A DNA stretch of 64,000 nt from Gnetum montanum. Its lineage: Eukaryota; Streptophyta; Gnetopsida; Gnetales; Gnetaceae. Below are positions 34,811-47,765 of the stretch, piece by piece; positions within the stretch are counted from its first letter, which is position 1; each line of letters starts with the position of its first letter. The stretch is taken from NCBI GenBank assembly GCA_015680685.1, contig MNCI01008335.1, positions 1,291,817 to 1,355,816 of the forward strand, given 5' to 3'. The notes below the pieces were generated by a model. The model searched no databases and was not told the origin of the DNA. It was given only the letters and a program-made list of their open reading frames with translations. The position numbers and the translations under genes were made by a program.

Positions 34811-37273
34811 GAAAACATTCATTGAAGAACTAATAAGATATATGATGAAAAAAATTGGAGTGACCAACTTCATACAGGGGTTTCATATGTTCATGACCAT
34901 CTTGATGACACTCAAAGACTACATTCACCTAAGGCAAAAAACCCTGGAGGAGATGAAGTCAATCTTGGACTAGCGGGGCTTCAAGGCCTAAGACCTCCTC
35001 AAAATTTAGAAATGATGAATTAAGGAACCCTGGAGAACATGATAGAAGCCATGGCAATCCTTCCAATTCCTCATCTTTTTGTTTCTTTTCAACATCTAAT
35101 TCTGACAAAGATGAATGTAGGTATAGAAACCAAGCTCCTCATTGGCATCAAAATAAAAATTGAACCCATGAGAGAAATCAAACATGTTAAAATGAACATA
35201 GAGAAAATTTTCACAATCAAATAGATAGAAATAGAAATTTTCATCGCAACATGTCCAATGACGATGAACCCTTGTTGGCCACTAAGAGCTTGATGTAGAT
35301 CACAGACGCAATTAAGATATCCTGCAAGCATCGCAAAGAGAGTTTCCTACCCAAGCTTGATATGAATATTATTTCCAAATTTGCAACATGCTATGATTCG
35401 AATCCAAAACATCATTTACAAGCCTTCCATGATGCTTGTGCTTTTTACAACATTGAAAGTGGATGGTAAGATCTCAAGCTTTTCCCTAGGACACTGATCG
35501 ATAAAGTCGAAGTGTGGTATAGATTGTTGAAACCAAATTCAATTTGATGGTGGTCCATAATTCTAGAACTCTTTAATGAGAAATATCAAACCTATGCAAG
35601 TGTCTAACCTAAGGAGAGATATCCAAGGATGAAGACAAGAACAACATGAACCCTTGGACATGGCCTTAAATAGATATTATTCTCTACTGAATAGATGCCC
35701 AGGCCATGGTTTCTCTTAGGAAAGGTAACTTTTTCACATCATAGATGGGCTTCATAATGAAACAAGGGAGACCCTTTGGATGTATGCCCTAGGTCAATTA
35801 TACGAGCTACGAACTCATCAAATCTAAGAGCTAATCAAGCATGTGGCCAAAGAAAAAGAAGAGATATGCAAATGGAAGAATGTAGAGAAATATCACTGTA
35901 ATCCAACCCTTCAAAAGAAGCAGGTCCATATCTATGGTAAGGAGATAAAGACTACTCTTGATAAGGTGATTCTACATCGACTCTTGCAGATACAAAAGTC
36001 TATCGATGAACTTGAAGCAAAGTTTGATAGGATGTCAAAATGGGTATACGAAAATGTTACAACTTTGGTTGAAACTATAGAGGAGAAGGTCATGCAAAAA
36101 AAAATAGGTGATCACAATAAACAAAGGATGCAAAACTAGGAAATAGCTAGGAACCCTTATTAGCAAACAAGAAAAATGGCTAAAGAAAGGGAGGCTATAG
36201 ACTCAACCACAGATGATGATGAAGAATGTGACATATGCATATATGACCACCCAAAGGGCCACTATCTAGTTGTGTCACATCTATATGAGTCTTGGGCTTC
36301 TACATTAAACCCCAAATTTGTATAGAAGAACATGCTTAGAAAATTTCCTCTTCCATAGGGTAATTATAGATAATTTCATAACCAATCATACTATTTGAGG
36401 GGGACTTACTACCAACCTCAACACTATCATCAACCACAGTGGCAAAACCCACAATCTTAGGGGAGGCCACCACCAAACCAGCCTTATTTTTCCTATCAGT
36501 TGAGACTGCATGGATATTATGTTCAACACCCTATTTCTCCAACTAGTTCTACATCCTCTACTTCAAATCGCTACTATCACTCTCCCGAGTACCATCAACC
36601 CATGACATCCCCTGAAGGCTTTCCACCTTGTGCCTCTTACCATCCATCCTACCCTTGATATTCTCATACTCCACCTCATCACATGCCACCACTAATGACA
36701 CAAGAAATTTTAGCACCACAATATCAACAAACGAATGCCACTTGTGCTATGAATGTGCATAGACATGTTGATACTAGTAGGTCCCCACTACAAACTCAAA
36801 AACATCCTTTCTTTAGGATAAGCTCCAGATGAGAGCATAACACTCATGGACCTACCACATCATCCAAACTAGCACAATGCCAATCTAGTGCAATGCCTCC
36901 TTTTTTACAACCATTTTCCTCTAATTTTACGCAAGGGCCACCATCTATTGTTACTCCAACACCAAACTAAAGCAATGAATTTATCAATGTGGGGAGACAC
37001 GTAAATCCATGCATACCATATCATGATCAAGGGTGCAATTGTGGGCTAGACATCTACAATGTTAACACAACTCATCCCTTGACCTACCATGTGTTTAACA
37101 ACCAAGTGTGTGAACAATAGCTTATATATGCAGCCACCACTAAACCAAGAGACACCCAATGGCTTGAACATGAAAGGTTAACAATGTTTTATACATGCAT
37201 GAAACCTACCTATCTGCTTATTAATTCTTGCCATGGCCAACTATTTAGTTGTGGGGAAAATCCCCCATTCTAA
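34811..37273 (+). pseudogene. gag of NA-2, main fragment
   Basis: Continues the gag begun at 9558. It holds the gag core block 'HHLQAFHDACAFYNIESGW' near 35410-35470, a helix-rich region in 35843-36139 ('SIDELEAKFDRMSKWVYENV'), and a knuckle near 36228-36272 (CDICIYDHPKGH, the last Cys replaced). The C-terminal part is Pro/Gln/His-rich and ends at a TAA in 37271-37273, with the polypurine-type motif 'AGTTGTGGGGAAAATCCCCC'. Frames change at least four times and many stops are present. There is no pol downstream. Confidence 0.8.
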
Positions 37274-39213
37274 CCTCCACAATTAATAAGTGTTTTTCAT
37301 CTTTTTGTTTTACAATTTTTTATCATTTTCTTATTTCTTACTACAATTTTTCCTATCCTTTTCAACTTTTGCCACATTTTGTTTTCATTTTCTTTGTTAG
37401 TAATCTCTCTTGTAAATAAAATGATCATGTAACCCATTGAGATGAGGTTTTCTCTATGTTGTCAAGTCATAAGGGATGGATTGTTCAGATAGTAAGGCCA
37501 AGTCACCCATCCACTCATTCGATTAATAAGAGGTTCTTACCTTAGTTATAATGATATTCTTTTTCATCATCCCAAACTAAAAATAAATTCATAATCATTG
37601 TGCCTAGATAGAAAGTAAAGAACCAAGGGGAAATGTGAAGGGCGTGACATCAAGGGAATTTTTGGATTCTCTTTGGCCACTTCTATATGTTCTATCATGT
37701 TGCTAAGGTTGTAATTATATCCTTTTAAATCTAACAAAAAATGGAAGTATGAGTAAATTAAAAAGGCATTGAATAAATTTCTAAAGGTTCCACTAGAAAT
37801 ACATGTATTCATGCCTAAAGGTTGGTGGCTTCTCAAAATACTGCTATAAAAAACAACGAAGTGCTATCAATGAACTCCTCCCTTGGACAAAATGCCAAGT
37901 GATGCTACCCCTTGCAACTATGGTAGTCTTATGGTTGCCAGCGAAACTGATGAAATAATGCAATGTCACTGAAATGTGGTTTGGAGTTGGTTTGAATCTT
38001 GGAAAGAAGGGCTAATGATTACTTAACCATTAATAACACATGAGGATTCATTATGCCTCTGGTAAGTACACCTCATGTCCCAATTTCTGCAATCCTTTCT
38101 TCAATTCATCTCATCTTGTTGTCCATGTGATCCTAGCTTGTGGTTTTATGTCACATAGAGTTATTTTCTCACATTAGTGCTTTTAACATATGTGTTTTGT
38201 TTCCCAGGTATGCATTGCATTCAACCCCTTCAATGCCTACGAACATTTTTAAGTGTGATTATGTAAGGGCATTATGGGCTAGAGCCCACTTTAGGGAGGA
38301 TCCACTTGTGTAACTATTGTAACTTGTACTTGTTTGACACAACCACATCATTCTTTACCTTCCAAGCACATCATTTTTAAATTTCATGCTTTCCCTTATC
38401 ATGTAATTGATCCATTCCACAACATTGGTATAATGCCCCTTTTCTTGCATCTTCCACAACTTTTAATGTTGAAAACTCCATATTCTCACATTTTCAATGC
38501 CTAAATATGATTTCCTACTTACCTTAGAACTATGGACCTAACTTGAAACCTTCCCACCAATCCTAGAGCTTCATTTTCCATGCTCAATACCCTCATTCAA
38601 TGCAAATTCATGAACTTGATATTGACTACCAAAGATCGGGTCCACAAAACCTATATATATTACCCCTGTAGTGCTTAAAACTCCATTCTCATCATTTGCA
38701 GCTAGGGGAATTTTTCAAATTTTCTTTCACAACTCAAAGATCTACATAAACAACTTCCACTTGCAATATATTGCTCAATCCTACTCTGATTCTTGCACCA
38801 TTTGAACCTATTTTAAGCCAAAGTATTCAACTTAGTTGTGGGGGGTGCTTGTGTGGTGACCTTGCCCCAATTTTCCAAAATTTTCTATTTCATGAAGGGT
38901 ATTATAATGGTAAGAGTGTTAAAAATCTTAAGCATTATAATGAAAAATTAATTGTATTAATGCCAGAAGCCTTAATCTTTTCATCCAAGGAACTATAACC
39001 ATCATAATAAGCCATACATAAGGAAAAAGGAACCATCTACGAACGGTCATAAAAGAAGATTAACACTTTTTGGACATTTTTCTGGAAATTTTTCTAACTC
39101 TACAATCATATGCCTAAAGCACTTAATGGAACTACAATCAAGGTTAAGGTATACACCTATTGATGATATATATAACAACGCCTTAGTAACATACGATCCT
39201 TGGTTAATTGCAA
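37274..39213 (+). other. NA-2 spacer between gag and ORF2
   Basis: Homologous to the NA-1 and NA-4 spacers. It has no sense gene. The minus strand is open at 37567-37836 and encodes 'YNLSNMIEHIEVAKENPKIP', almost the same peptide as the antisense frame of NA-1 at 2928-3365. The internal purine tract TTAGTTGTGGGGGGTGC is at 38832-38848. Confidence 0.65.
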
Positions 39214-41902
39214 ATGGGCCCAAAATGAGGAGCACAAGTAAGACCTTCGTAGGGAGTAGCCAAATACCCAAGAAGTGTTAGAGACCAGCAAGGCAAACAT
39301 GCCAAGCACAAGGAACAAGAAGCCTAATCATTCAGCATCCATCAAGAGGCTCTTATTATAGGATAATCGTACTAAGGAGAGGCCATGGAACCACAAGCTG
39401 CCATACAAGGATAACACCTCACATTATCCCCAAAATGCCTTAAAGCCATTCAAGAAAAATCCATGTTGATCACAATCATCGTGGAGATGAGCTTTGGCCC
39501 ATTTATGACATTTTCTCTAGAGGTAGTTCAGATGCAACTTCAAGTGCATCTCTGTGGCCCATCCTTTCAAATAGTGGTGAATGGTACCTTGGTGAAGCTT
39601 GCTAATTCTAGCACAACAAAGAAGAGGGCACCATTGTTAATATTTGCAGAGTCATTATTTTGTCCTTAGTCAAAGCAATCACCGAACTTCTTAATTTGCC
39701 AAATGAGAGGGCTAAGTTAGCTCATCTATTCACAAGGTCTGACCCCAACACCAAAAAGTTATGGCTAAGGTAAACATACAACAAAGATGATAAGACATAG
39801 TAAATTGACTCTGGAAGAGAGGACCTATTTCAAGATAGGGACATATCATCTATTTTCTACCAAAAGGCTCAATAGAATCTCCACGTATACAGCCATGGGA
39901 AGTGCTAGACTGATAGGCAAATACATGACTAATCTTCCCTAGCTATATTACATAGAAATTCAGAGGTGATTTCAAGAAAAGAAGGCAAGAAAGCCCACAC
40001 TTCCATTCCCTTTCCTGATCCGAAAGCTATGCAAATGCTCTGGAATCCTAAGGTACATAAATGAAATGCTCATGAAGGCTTAGAATGCTTCCTTCACTAA
40101 ATTTCTTCAACTAATAGCACCAAGGAAAGACCTTGGTAAGGAACAAGAGCCAAAGAAGGAAGCAAAGCTAAAAAAAGAAGTAGAACAAGAGCCCGAACAA
40201 GGTCATGAGCCATAAGATCTACCACCACCACCACAAGACTACAAGCCTACAATGAGCCACTTGTGAAAAATTAGTAAAATGCTCAGCTAGGGGAGTAGAG
40301 AGGAGTCAAGCCTCTTTAGAGTCATCAACAACACCATGTAACCCACTATTTTAGCCGATCCAACAAGGTGACAAATTTCACTACAATCAGGAGGAGAATC
40401 CCAATGGTCACAAAAAATATTTGGTAACTCCACATCCTTTCAAGTGATGCTAAAAATAGGAGAAGATGTCACAATAATGATCATGTAGCATTAGGAAGTG
40501 GCAGGTATAGCAAAGGTAATAATGGATCACATTAAAGAATCTTTCAATGTGCTTGTTTTGCCCCAAGTGGATTTGACTTGGACTATAGATGCACAAATGC
40601 TCATTGGGACTTCGATCACTCTTGCAATCCATGAGGATGTATTAGATAGATTATTGTAGATAGGAAAAGTAATAATCACCTTGTTTAACATCCCTTGTGA
40701 TGTCACTATAGTACAATCAAACCTCATTGCCACCAAGGGAAAGCTAGTCATCACTAAGATTAGGGTGGACCATGCAGAAGCAAAAGTGCAACATTTGCAA
40801 TAGGAGCTAGCTGCCTTGAGAGCTGAAAGATAGGATCCTACCCAATTTATCACGTTTGATCAATTAGATCAATTTAAAATAAAGAATCTAGATAAATTGA
40901 TCAAAGAGAATAAAGATGCCGAGCAAGAAAAGGGGAAGACAGTCTAGAATGCTTCCACTACAGAAGCACAATCCTATGCTCATAAGAAGGCACTAACCAT
41001 CACTTAAGAAGAAAATAAACAAATTACTATATAAAACACAAGGTTGACCACTGTTAAAAAACAAAAGAACATTCTAGAAGAAAGTGTTCACTAGTTAAGA
41101 GAACAACTGTGAGGATCAACTAGGACATTAGCCGATTGGCCAAAGAGAACCACATCCTCTCAATGGAGGAAGTCCACGTAATTCAACAAAATTTTGCAAT
41201 CAAAATAACCATGTTGTAAAGTGAGGCCAAAAAGCATGAAAAGTTAAAAGAACACTTTCAGGACAAAGTTGACATGGATAAACAAATCAACAAAAAGAAA
41301 ATATAGATGGAAAAAGTTGATATTAAATCCATGTCAATGTAAAATCCTAATTGGAAACCCATCTTGGATACCTATGCCTTGGTCCAGCAAGCGAAATTGA
41401 AGAATAAAGACCTGCAGATCAAGGATTTAAAGGAATACATGGCATTGGCTAACCTTAGATATGCCAACCTTGCCATGTTAACTATAGGTTGACCAAGAAA
41501 TGAATTGGAGAAGCAAATGGCGATCACCTATGCATTATATGAGAAAGAGTTTGTAGACAAAAAAGCCGCTTTGCAAAAACTCCATGTAGCAAACTCAAAA
41601 CTTGAGGTGATCAAAGCTTACTACCATGGACAAAAGGATGTTGCCTTACACCTAGCTCGAAGATTAACAAATCATCATGAGTTAAAAGAAAAGGCTAGGG
41701 CCTTTGAGAAGGAACGATAGCAGTTTGCAGCCTAGTACATAAAGGCCAATAAAATCTTTTCATAGCTACCATGTCCTTGGGATGTACTAGTGCTAGTAAT
41801 CATCAGTTCAGTGGCCTAGATGATACATGATCCAAGGACAAAAGAAGAAAAGTTGCAAGCACTACTCAACTACTACAAATTTTAGAAGCTTGGCAACAAA
41901 GG
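39214..41902 (+). pseudogene. ORF2 of NA-2, main part (interrupted by ATH-1)
   Basis: ATG placed by alignment with NA-3. Landmarks in order: 'IIVEMSFGPFMTFSLEVVQM' (39463 on), 'LTLEERTYFKIGTYHLF' (39805 on), 'TLPFPFLIRKLCKCSGI' (39998 on), which with the preceding part looks like the PF20167 'putative plant transposon' domain, then an acidic/Pro-rich linker, 'IHEDVLDRLL'-type block near 40630, and a coiled coil with 'LYEKEFVDKKAALQKLHVA' at 41505-41720. The end reads 'EEKLQALLNYYKF' and 'GNKG', then ATH-1 intervenes. Many stops. It is the longest copy of this gene in the window. Confidence 0.65.
41898..41902. repeat. Target-site duplication of ATH-1, left copy
   Basis: AAAGG, identical to 60677-60681. 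Confidence 0.9.
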
Positions 41903-41926
41903 TGATGAGCGGCAAGGTACCCCTAC
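41903..41926 (-). repeat. 3' LTR of ATH-1, terminal 24 bp
   Basis: TGATGAGCGGCAAGGTACC then CCTAC (plus strand). This is exactly the LTR end missing from 50837, displaced by NA-4. Confidence 0.88.
41922..41926. repeat. Target-site duplication of NA-4, left copy
   Basis: CCTAC, identical to 50832-50836. Confidence 0.88.
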
Positions 41927-42808
41927 TTATGAGTGATGAGGTACCCCTACACTCAATCATACGAATACAAGTGTATCATGCATGATCCGGTCAAACTTTG
42001 CAGACGGGTTAGTTTTTATCTAGATAGTTACTCATTGATCGCAATTCACTATCTTCCCACCTAGACTAGTATTTTCCTTGTCACGTATGGTTTAGTCTAG
42101 AGTGAGGTGTATGATATGTTCCTAAACTAATGTTACTCCTAGAAGCAATGGAAAATAATCTTTAATTAAGCTAGGAGGGAAAGGGGGAGAGAGAGAGCTA
42201 TACTAAGAGGAGATTAAGAGAGAGAATCTAAGCTAGCCTAAGCACAATGAGCATCTATTCCTTAATCATCCGTACACATCTTGGACCTCATGCATGACTA
42301 CTACTAGGATTACCAAGCGTAGATCCTAGGTACGCTACTGGGATACCAAGTAGTCACACTTAAATGCTCATGATTAAGTCATACTCATTCTGCATTTAAT
42401 GAGTTTAGGGTGAAGAGATATTAACTAAGAGAACAATAGATAACAATAACAATTAAATAATTAAACTAAGTGAATGCCACAATGATGAAGTAATCTCGAT
42501 CTTTATTTTTAGTCATGTGTGTGTCCAAGTACGTCACACTCAAATAAAGGATGTCGTATAATTAAAATCATCACATTTTGGGCATGCACTGGGAGAAAGG
42601 GTTGAGAGGAAAAATTGACAAAAATATCCTACACTAACTAACTCACTAAAAATTGACCAAAAAGACTCCTTTCCCATGTGCCTACATGTGTATTTATAGG
42701 CCCACACAGGAACCACGATATCGCATATCCGATATCACTGCTAGATGCGATATCACGTATCCAATATCATGGGTTCGATATCGCAACCCAATGAATCACA
42801 ATTCCTCA
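41927..42808 (-). repeat. 3' LTR of NA-4
   Basis: On the minus strand it starts TGAGGAATTGTGATTC and ends CACTCATAA, where the 5' copy ends CACTCATCA (terminal CA mutated). The TATA box is at 42691-42698. U3 has five or more GATATC-type motifs at about 42715-42790. Confidence 0.92.
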
Positions 42809-42822
42809 TACCCCCATAACTG
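42809..42822 (-). other. NA-4 polypurine tract
   Basis: Minus strand CAGTTATGGGGGTA directly before the 3' LTR. Confidence 0.75.
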
Positions 42823-42849
42823 AATGAAAACTCATCCTCGAGTCAAAAT

Positions 42850-45560
42850 GAGAACAAGCCCCAATGATTACACAGTGGATAGGTATGGGATTATTGACTG
42901 ATAGCAAATCTATTCATGCTGCAGCGAAGGACTCAATAGAACAAAATTTGGACACCACACGAAAAATGAAAAATTTCCAAAATTACAAAATTGGGTGTAA
43001 CTCATGTGGCTCCTGGTGGAAATGGCTCCTCCATGGGTTGCTTTCCCTTATCTTGTGCTCCAGGTTTTGGGATTTGATGATGTTGAAGTAGTGCTTGGAG
43101 TTTCTCCTCTTCAGTTTAGGGATCTTATGCTATCCATGCTAATGCTCCAATGTTTGATGGAGTTGGCACCTCCCATGGGCATAGTAGTTGCGAAAACATT
43201 TTGTTTGCCTTGACGTACTAGGCTGCAAACAACCGTCATTCTTCCTCGTAGGCTTTGGCTTTGTCTTTGTACTCCTGAAAATCTATAAGCCATCAACCCA
43301 AGCCTGTTGCGACATCTTTTTATCCTTTGTAGGTTGCTTTAACCACCTCCAATTCAGAATTTGCGACTTCCAACTTCTACAATGTCTTCTTATGTTCTAC
43401 AAATTCTGTTTCATACTTGGCATAGGTGGTAGCTACCTGCTTCTCGAACTTTGTCCTCAAGCACCCTGCTATCAACATGGCTAAATTCGCATACCGTAGA
43501 TTTGCCAACTCTATGTACTCTATAAGATCCTGAATCTGCAGGTCCTAGCTCTTAAGTTCCACCTGTGTCCAATATGGCTCGTCAATTAGTGTGTGGAGCA
43601 TTGAAAGTGTGGATATGTACCTTGGCCATATGGATCTCCTTCTTGATGATTTATTTGTACATTCCCACCTGGTCTCAGAAGTTCTCTTTTAACTTTTCAT
43701 GCCGCTTGGCCTCGTTCTGCCACACACTTATTTTGATGGTCATCTTCTAATGGATGGCGCATACCTCCTATATTGAGAGGGTTTGATTTTCCCTAGCCAA
43801 TCGGTTCATGTCCTGGTTGACCCTAATCAGTTGTTCTCACAGTCACTGAAAATGTTCTTCGAGAACATTCTTTTGTTTCTCCACAAAGTTCAACCAAAGA
43901 TTGTCAGCAACAAGCTATTTATTTTCTTCTTGTAAGGCCTTGAATGCCTTGGCGTGTGCGTAAGTTTGCGCTTGTGTAATGGAGGCATTCCAGTCGACCT
44001 TCTCTTTTTTGTCTGCCACCTTTTTATTTTCCACTAGCAATTTGTTGAGTTGGTTAATCCTAAAGGTGTCCAGCTGGTCCATGGGAACGAATTGAGAGGG
44101 ATCTTGCTATGCTGCTTGTAGGGTTATGAGCCTTTCTTATAGTCTTGCAACTTTTGCTTTTGCGTGCTTGGCCCTTATTTCTATCATGACCAGTTTTTCT
44201 TTGGTGGAGATGAGATTTGATTATTCTACCGTAACATCCTATGGGATGTCAAAAAAGGACATCATCACTTGTCCTATTTGCAATAATTGATCAAGCACAT
44301 CCTCATGCTCTTCAAGAGTCATTGAGGGGCCGAAAAGAGTTTAAGCATCCCGTGATCCTATGAAATCTACCGGTGGCACAATAGGGATGTTAAAAGATTC
44401 CTTGATGTGGTCTGTGACCACCTCTATGGCTCCCGCTGTGTCCTGGTGCTGCATGACCACCACTGTAGCCCCTTCACCAGTCTCTAGTTGCACCTGAAAG
44501 GATGCAGCATTTCCTAAAATCTGTTGTGACCAATAACTCTCCCCTCCTCCTGTTTGAATGGACACCTCACCCTATGGACGATCTATATAATAATGGGTTG
44601 TATAGTATCATTAATAATACAGAAGAGATTTGTATCATCACAACTTTCCCAACCAATGATGGCCCTGAGATAACTCATCAACGATTGGTAGTCCTACAGC
44701 TGTAGAGGTGGTTGATATCGTTGGATCGTGTTAAGCCCTAATTTTTGTTGTTGACTAGGTCCCGTGCTTGGAAGTTGGCTAGGCCCTACAAGTTGAGTTG
44801 CAGTGGGCCCCACCGTTTGTTCTTACTCTTGTTCTGGCCCTAGCGTCTCACCAGCAATCTTCCTTGTAGCTGGTGGCTTTAGCAGTTTAGCATATGAAGC
44901 ATTTTGGGCTTTCCTGAGGACATCATTGGTGTATCCTTAAATACCAGCATGCTTGCACAGCTTCCTGATGAGACAAGGGAAGGGCAACGCAAACTTCCCT
45001 ATCTTACGTTCTTCGAACCCTCTTAAGATCTCCATGAAATATAGATGAGGCAGGTTAGCATTAACCTTTCCCATCAATATTGCACATCCTCTTTCTGAAT
45101 ATGTTGAAATTTTGTTTAACCCTTTTGTGGGAAAGGTGTGATAAGTTCCAATTTTAAAGTAGATTTTCTCTTCCAACGTCAACTCTCCATAGGTCTTATC
45201 TTCTTTATCGTACGCCTTGTCTAACTAAACCTTTTGCGCATCAGCATCAGAGCGAGTGGACAGACGAGCAACCTTTGGCCCTATATTCAGAAGGTTTAAC
45301 ACTTCTGAAATGGCTTGAACAGAGAAATCAACAGACACACCACAAATGTTAATTGTGGTTCCTTCTTCTTTATTATGCCAAAATTAGTACGTTTCTCCTA
45401 AGTACCAGGCACCACTTTCGAAGAGGATAGGCCATAATGGAGATCCCTTAAGGTGGTCCCTAACGACCTCAGGAGCAAATTCTGTGAAAGGATTAAAGTT
45501 CAATTATATGATCATTGTAGTTGATGTGGACCTTTCAAAGATGGCCTGGACACATTTTGG
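42850..45560 (-). pseudogene. ORF2 of NA-4 (PF20167-like region plus coiled coil), degraded
   Basis: Best copy of the central domain. Minus-strand translation gives 'PFTEFAPEVVRDHLKG' and 'SPLWPILFESGAWYLGE' near 45380-45490, 'FWHNKEEG' and 'TINICGVSVDFSVQAI' around 45310-45390, then 44937-45182 open: 'MTLEEKIYFKIGTYHTFPTK', 'GCAILMGKVNANLPHLYFME' and 'ALPFPCLIRKLCKHAGI'. The order (short hydrophobic rule-like block, Trp-containing middle, 'FP.LI.KLC...GI' end) is what I recall of PF20167. A Glu-rich linker, the 'LINYCK' block (44280) and a coiled-coil part follow towards 43100. The N-terminus and the Pro-rich C-terminus are not recognisable. Broken by stops and shifts. Confidence 0.6.
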
Positions 45561-47765
45561 GGGCAATGTGAGGTGTCATCCCTATTCAGGCACTACAGTA
45601 GCTCCTCCTTCTACCTGTCTTAATTGTATAGTGGCAGGGCCTTCTTCTTTATGGATACTAAATGATTGTTCCTCCCGCTCTGTGTTGTTTGGCAAGCATC
45701 TTTTTTTTACCTCTTCTAGGTTGCTTAAACATACCTTGAGATGGACCTTCTTATTGTCTATGCTTTAGGGTCATCTGTAATCAAACAAGGCCAAGCATTA
45801 GTAAGGTTCTTTACCCAAGTTAAGTTATACCTTACTTCTTACCTTAATGACTTTGTTTTGATTCCATGTGATTTTAAAGTTAGGAATTTTTATGGAAATG
45901 TCCCCAAAATATTTTTATATTTGGTCCACTTTAAGGCAAGAATATGTAATTGTTTGTGGGTTTCAAATTTTAATTTCCCGGTATAGGTAAGGACATGTAA
46001 TTTTTTATGGCACGTGTTTATTATTATTATTATAGCTAATTACCCTTGATAGTGTCATTTGGGCGATGACAAATTTCAAAAAATTGGTATGCAAATTCAG
46101 CATGTACCCCTCCCCCACAACTAAGCTAAACACTCCAAGTTCAAGTAGGTTCAGACAGAATGAAAATTGAAGCACCAGTGAGCGAGTTATGGTTAGAAAA
46201 GCGAAAAATACGTAATCACAAGTCATAGTAGGAAATTTGAAAAGCTTCCCCTACGTCAACAATTGCAAATGATGTTGATAGGCACGGGAGGCCCATATAT
46301 ATATATTAAAGACGTGATATCACGTACCCGCTAGCACGGACCCAATATCGCATCCTATCAAAAATGGGGCACTTGTAAAATTTACCTAATTTTAATTAAA
46401 TTTTTTAAAAAAATTTAAACTCCAAGGTATAAACTAAGGCCGTGTAGGGCAATGAAAAGGGATCCAGGGTAATTCAAACTAGTCCTGAAGGCACAAAGAG
46501 TATAATGGTGTAAAATTTGTCAATGAGAATTATGAAGAGTAGGGGGGGAAAGGACATATGTTAGCTCATAGGAACGTTTGAACTTGAAGGATGATAAGGA
46601 AAAGAAGAATGTTGGTAATGCTTAGAGGGTATAGGATGATGTGTGGACAATGTGTTACAAATGTGATTTACAGCAATTACATAAGTGGGTCCTCCCCAAA
46701 GCAGGTTTCTACCTATAATGCCCTTACGTAACCACATCTCAAAATGTCTATAGGCATTAGAAGGATTAAATGTAATCCACACTAGTTCCACAAAACACAC
46801 ACATGTAGATACCACCGTAATGAGATATGAATTCAATGCTATACAAGACACAAGTCACAAATACATGGATAGCGAGATGAGGCGAATTGTAGAAGGGATT
46901 GCAAAGATTGGGATATGAGGTAACTGACTCACAGCACAATGCATTCTTAGTGTAAGGCATGATTAATGTGTTATTAACCTGTCGCTTAAAAATCAAGACC
47001 AAGTTCATTCCGCTAATTAGTGACATCGCATTTTTTCATCCCAATGATAGACAATAATAAAAGCACCATGACAGCAAGGCATATGATCACTTGGCATTTC
47101 GTTCAAGGGATGAGTGATTTTTGCTTTGCTTTGCGGCACTTTGAACTTGATCTTTTTTTTTTGTGGCCACTTTAGCACACTCTTCTTGCTCCTCTCTCTC
47201 TCTCTCTCTTTTTTTGAATGCTTAATCTAGAGAAGCCACCTACCTTCAAGCATGTGTGCATGTCTTTCTAGTGGGACCCCCTAAAAGAGCATTATTCTTT
47301 TTTCTAGTTGAGTGCCTTTTGATTACTCTTACTCCCACTTTTCGTTAGATCTACAAAGATCTTAGTACAACCAAGCTACATGATAACTCCCACAGATGTC
47401 ACCAAAGAGAATCCACAAGTCCCCTTGATGTCCCACCCTGGCCATTCCTTCTTAGTCCATCATTCTTCACTCTGGGCATGTTAACACAAGGTCACTTTAA
47501 GTTTTAAAGATTAAGAATATCATTGTACCCAGGGTGGAACCTCTTATTAATAGAATGAGGAAGTGAATGTTGTGGGCCCACTGTCCAAATAATTAAGTAC
47601 CTAAGACTCAATAGCATAGAAAAACATCTCAACCAACAGTTCACATGAGTGGTTTTATTTTTAGATGAGATTACTCATAAAAAGGTAAAAAGATCAAACA
47701 ATAAGTTGAAAAGTGAAAAACTGAAAAACAAAAATTTCAAAATTAAAGAAAATGAAAAATATTTA
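45561..47765 (-). other. NA-4 spacer
   Basis: No gene on the sense strand. Homology to the other spacers includes 46679-46757 ('GGGTCCTCCCCAAAGCAGG') and 47410-47450. Internal purine tract (minus strand) at 46103-46127. A (CT)n microsatellite lies at 47192-47213. Short open frames on both strands are not conserved. Confidence 0.6.

Noticed and set aside
9597-37273. LTR-body-LTR-body order could be a head-to-tail recombinant sharing one LTR.
   Set aside because: The ATAAC duplication on both sides of NA-3 and the clean rejoining of the NA-2 gag show a nested insertion.
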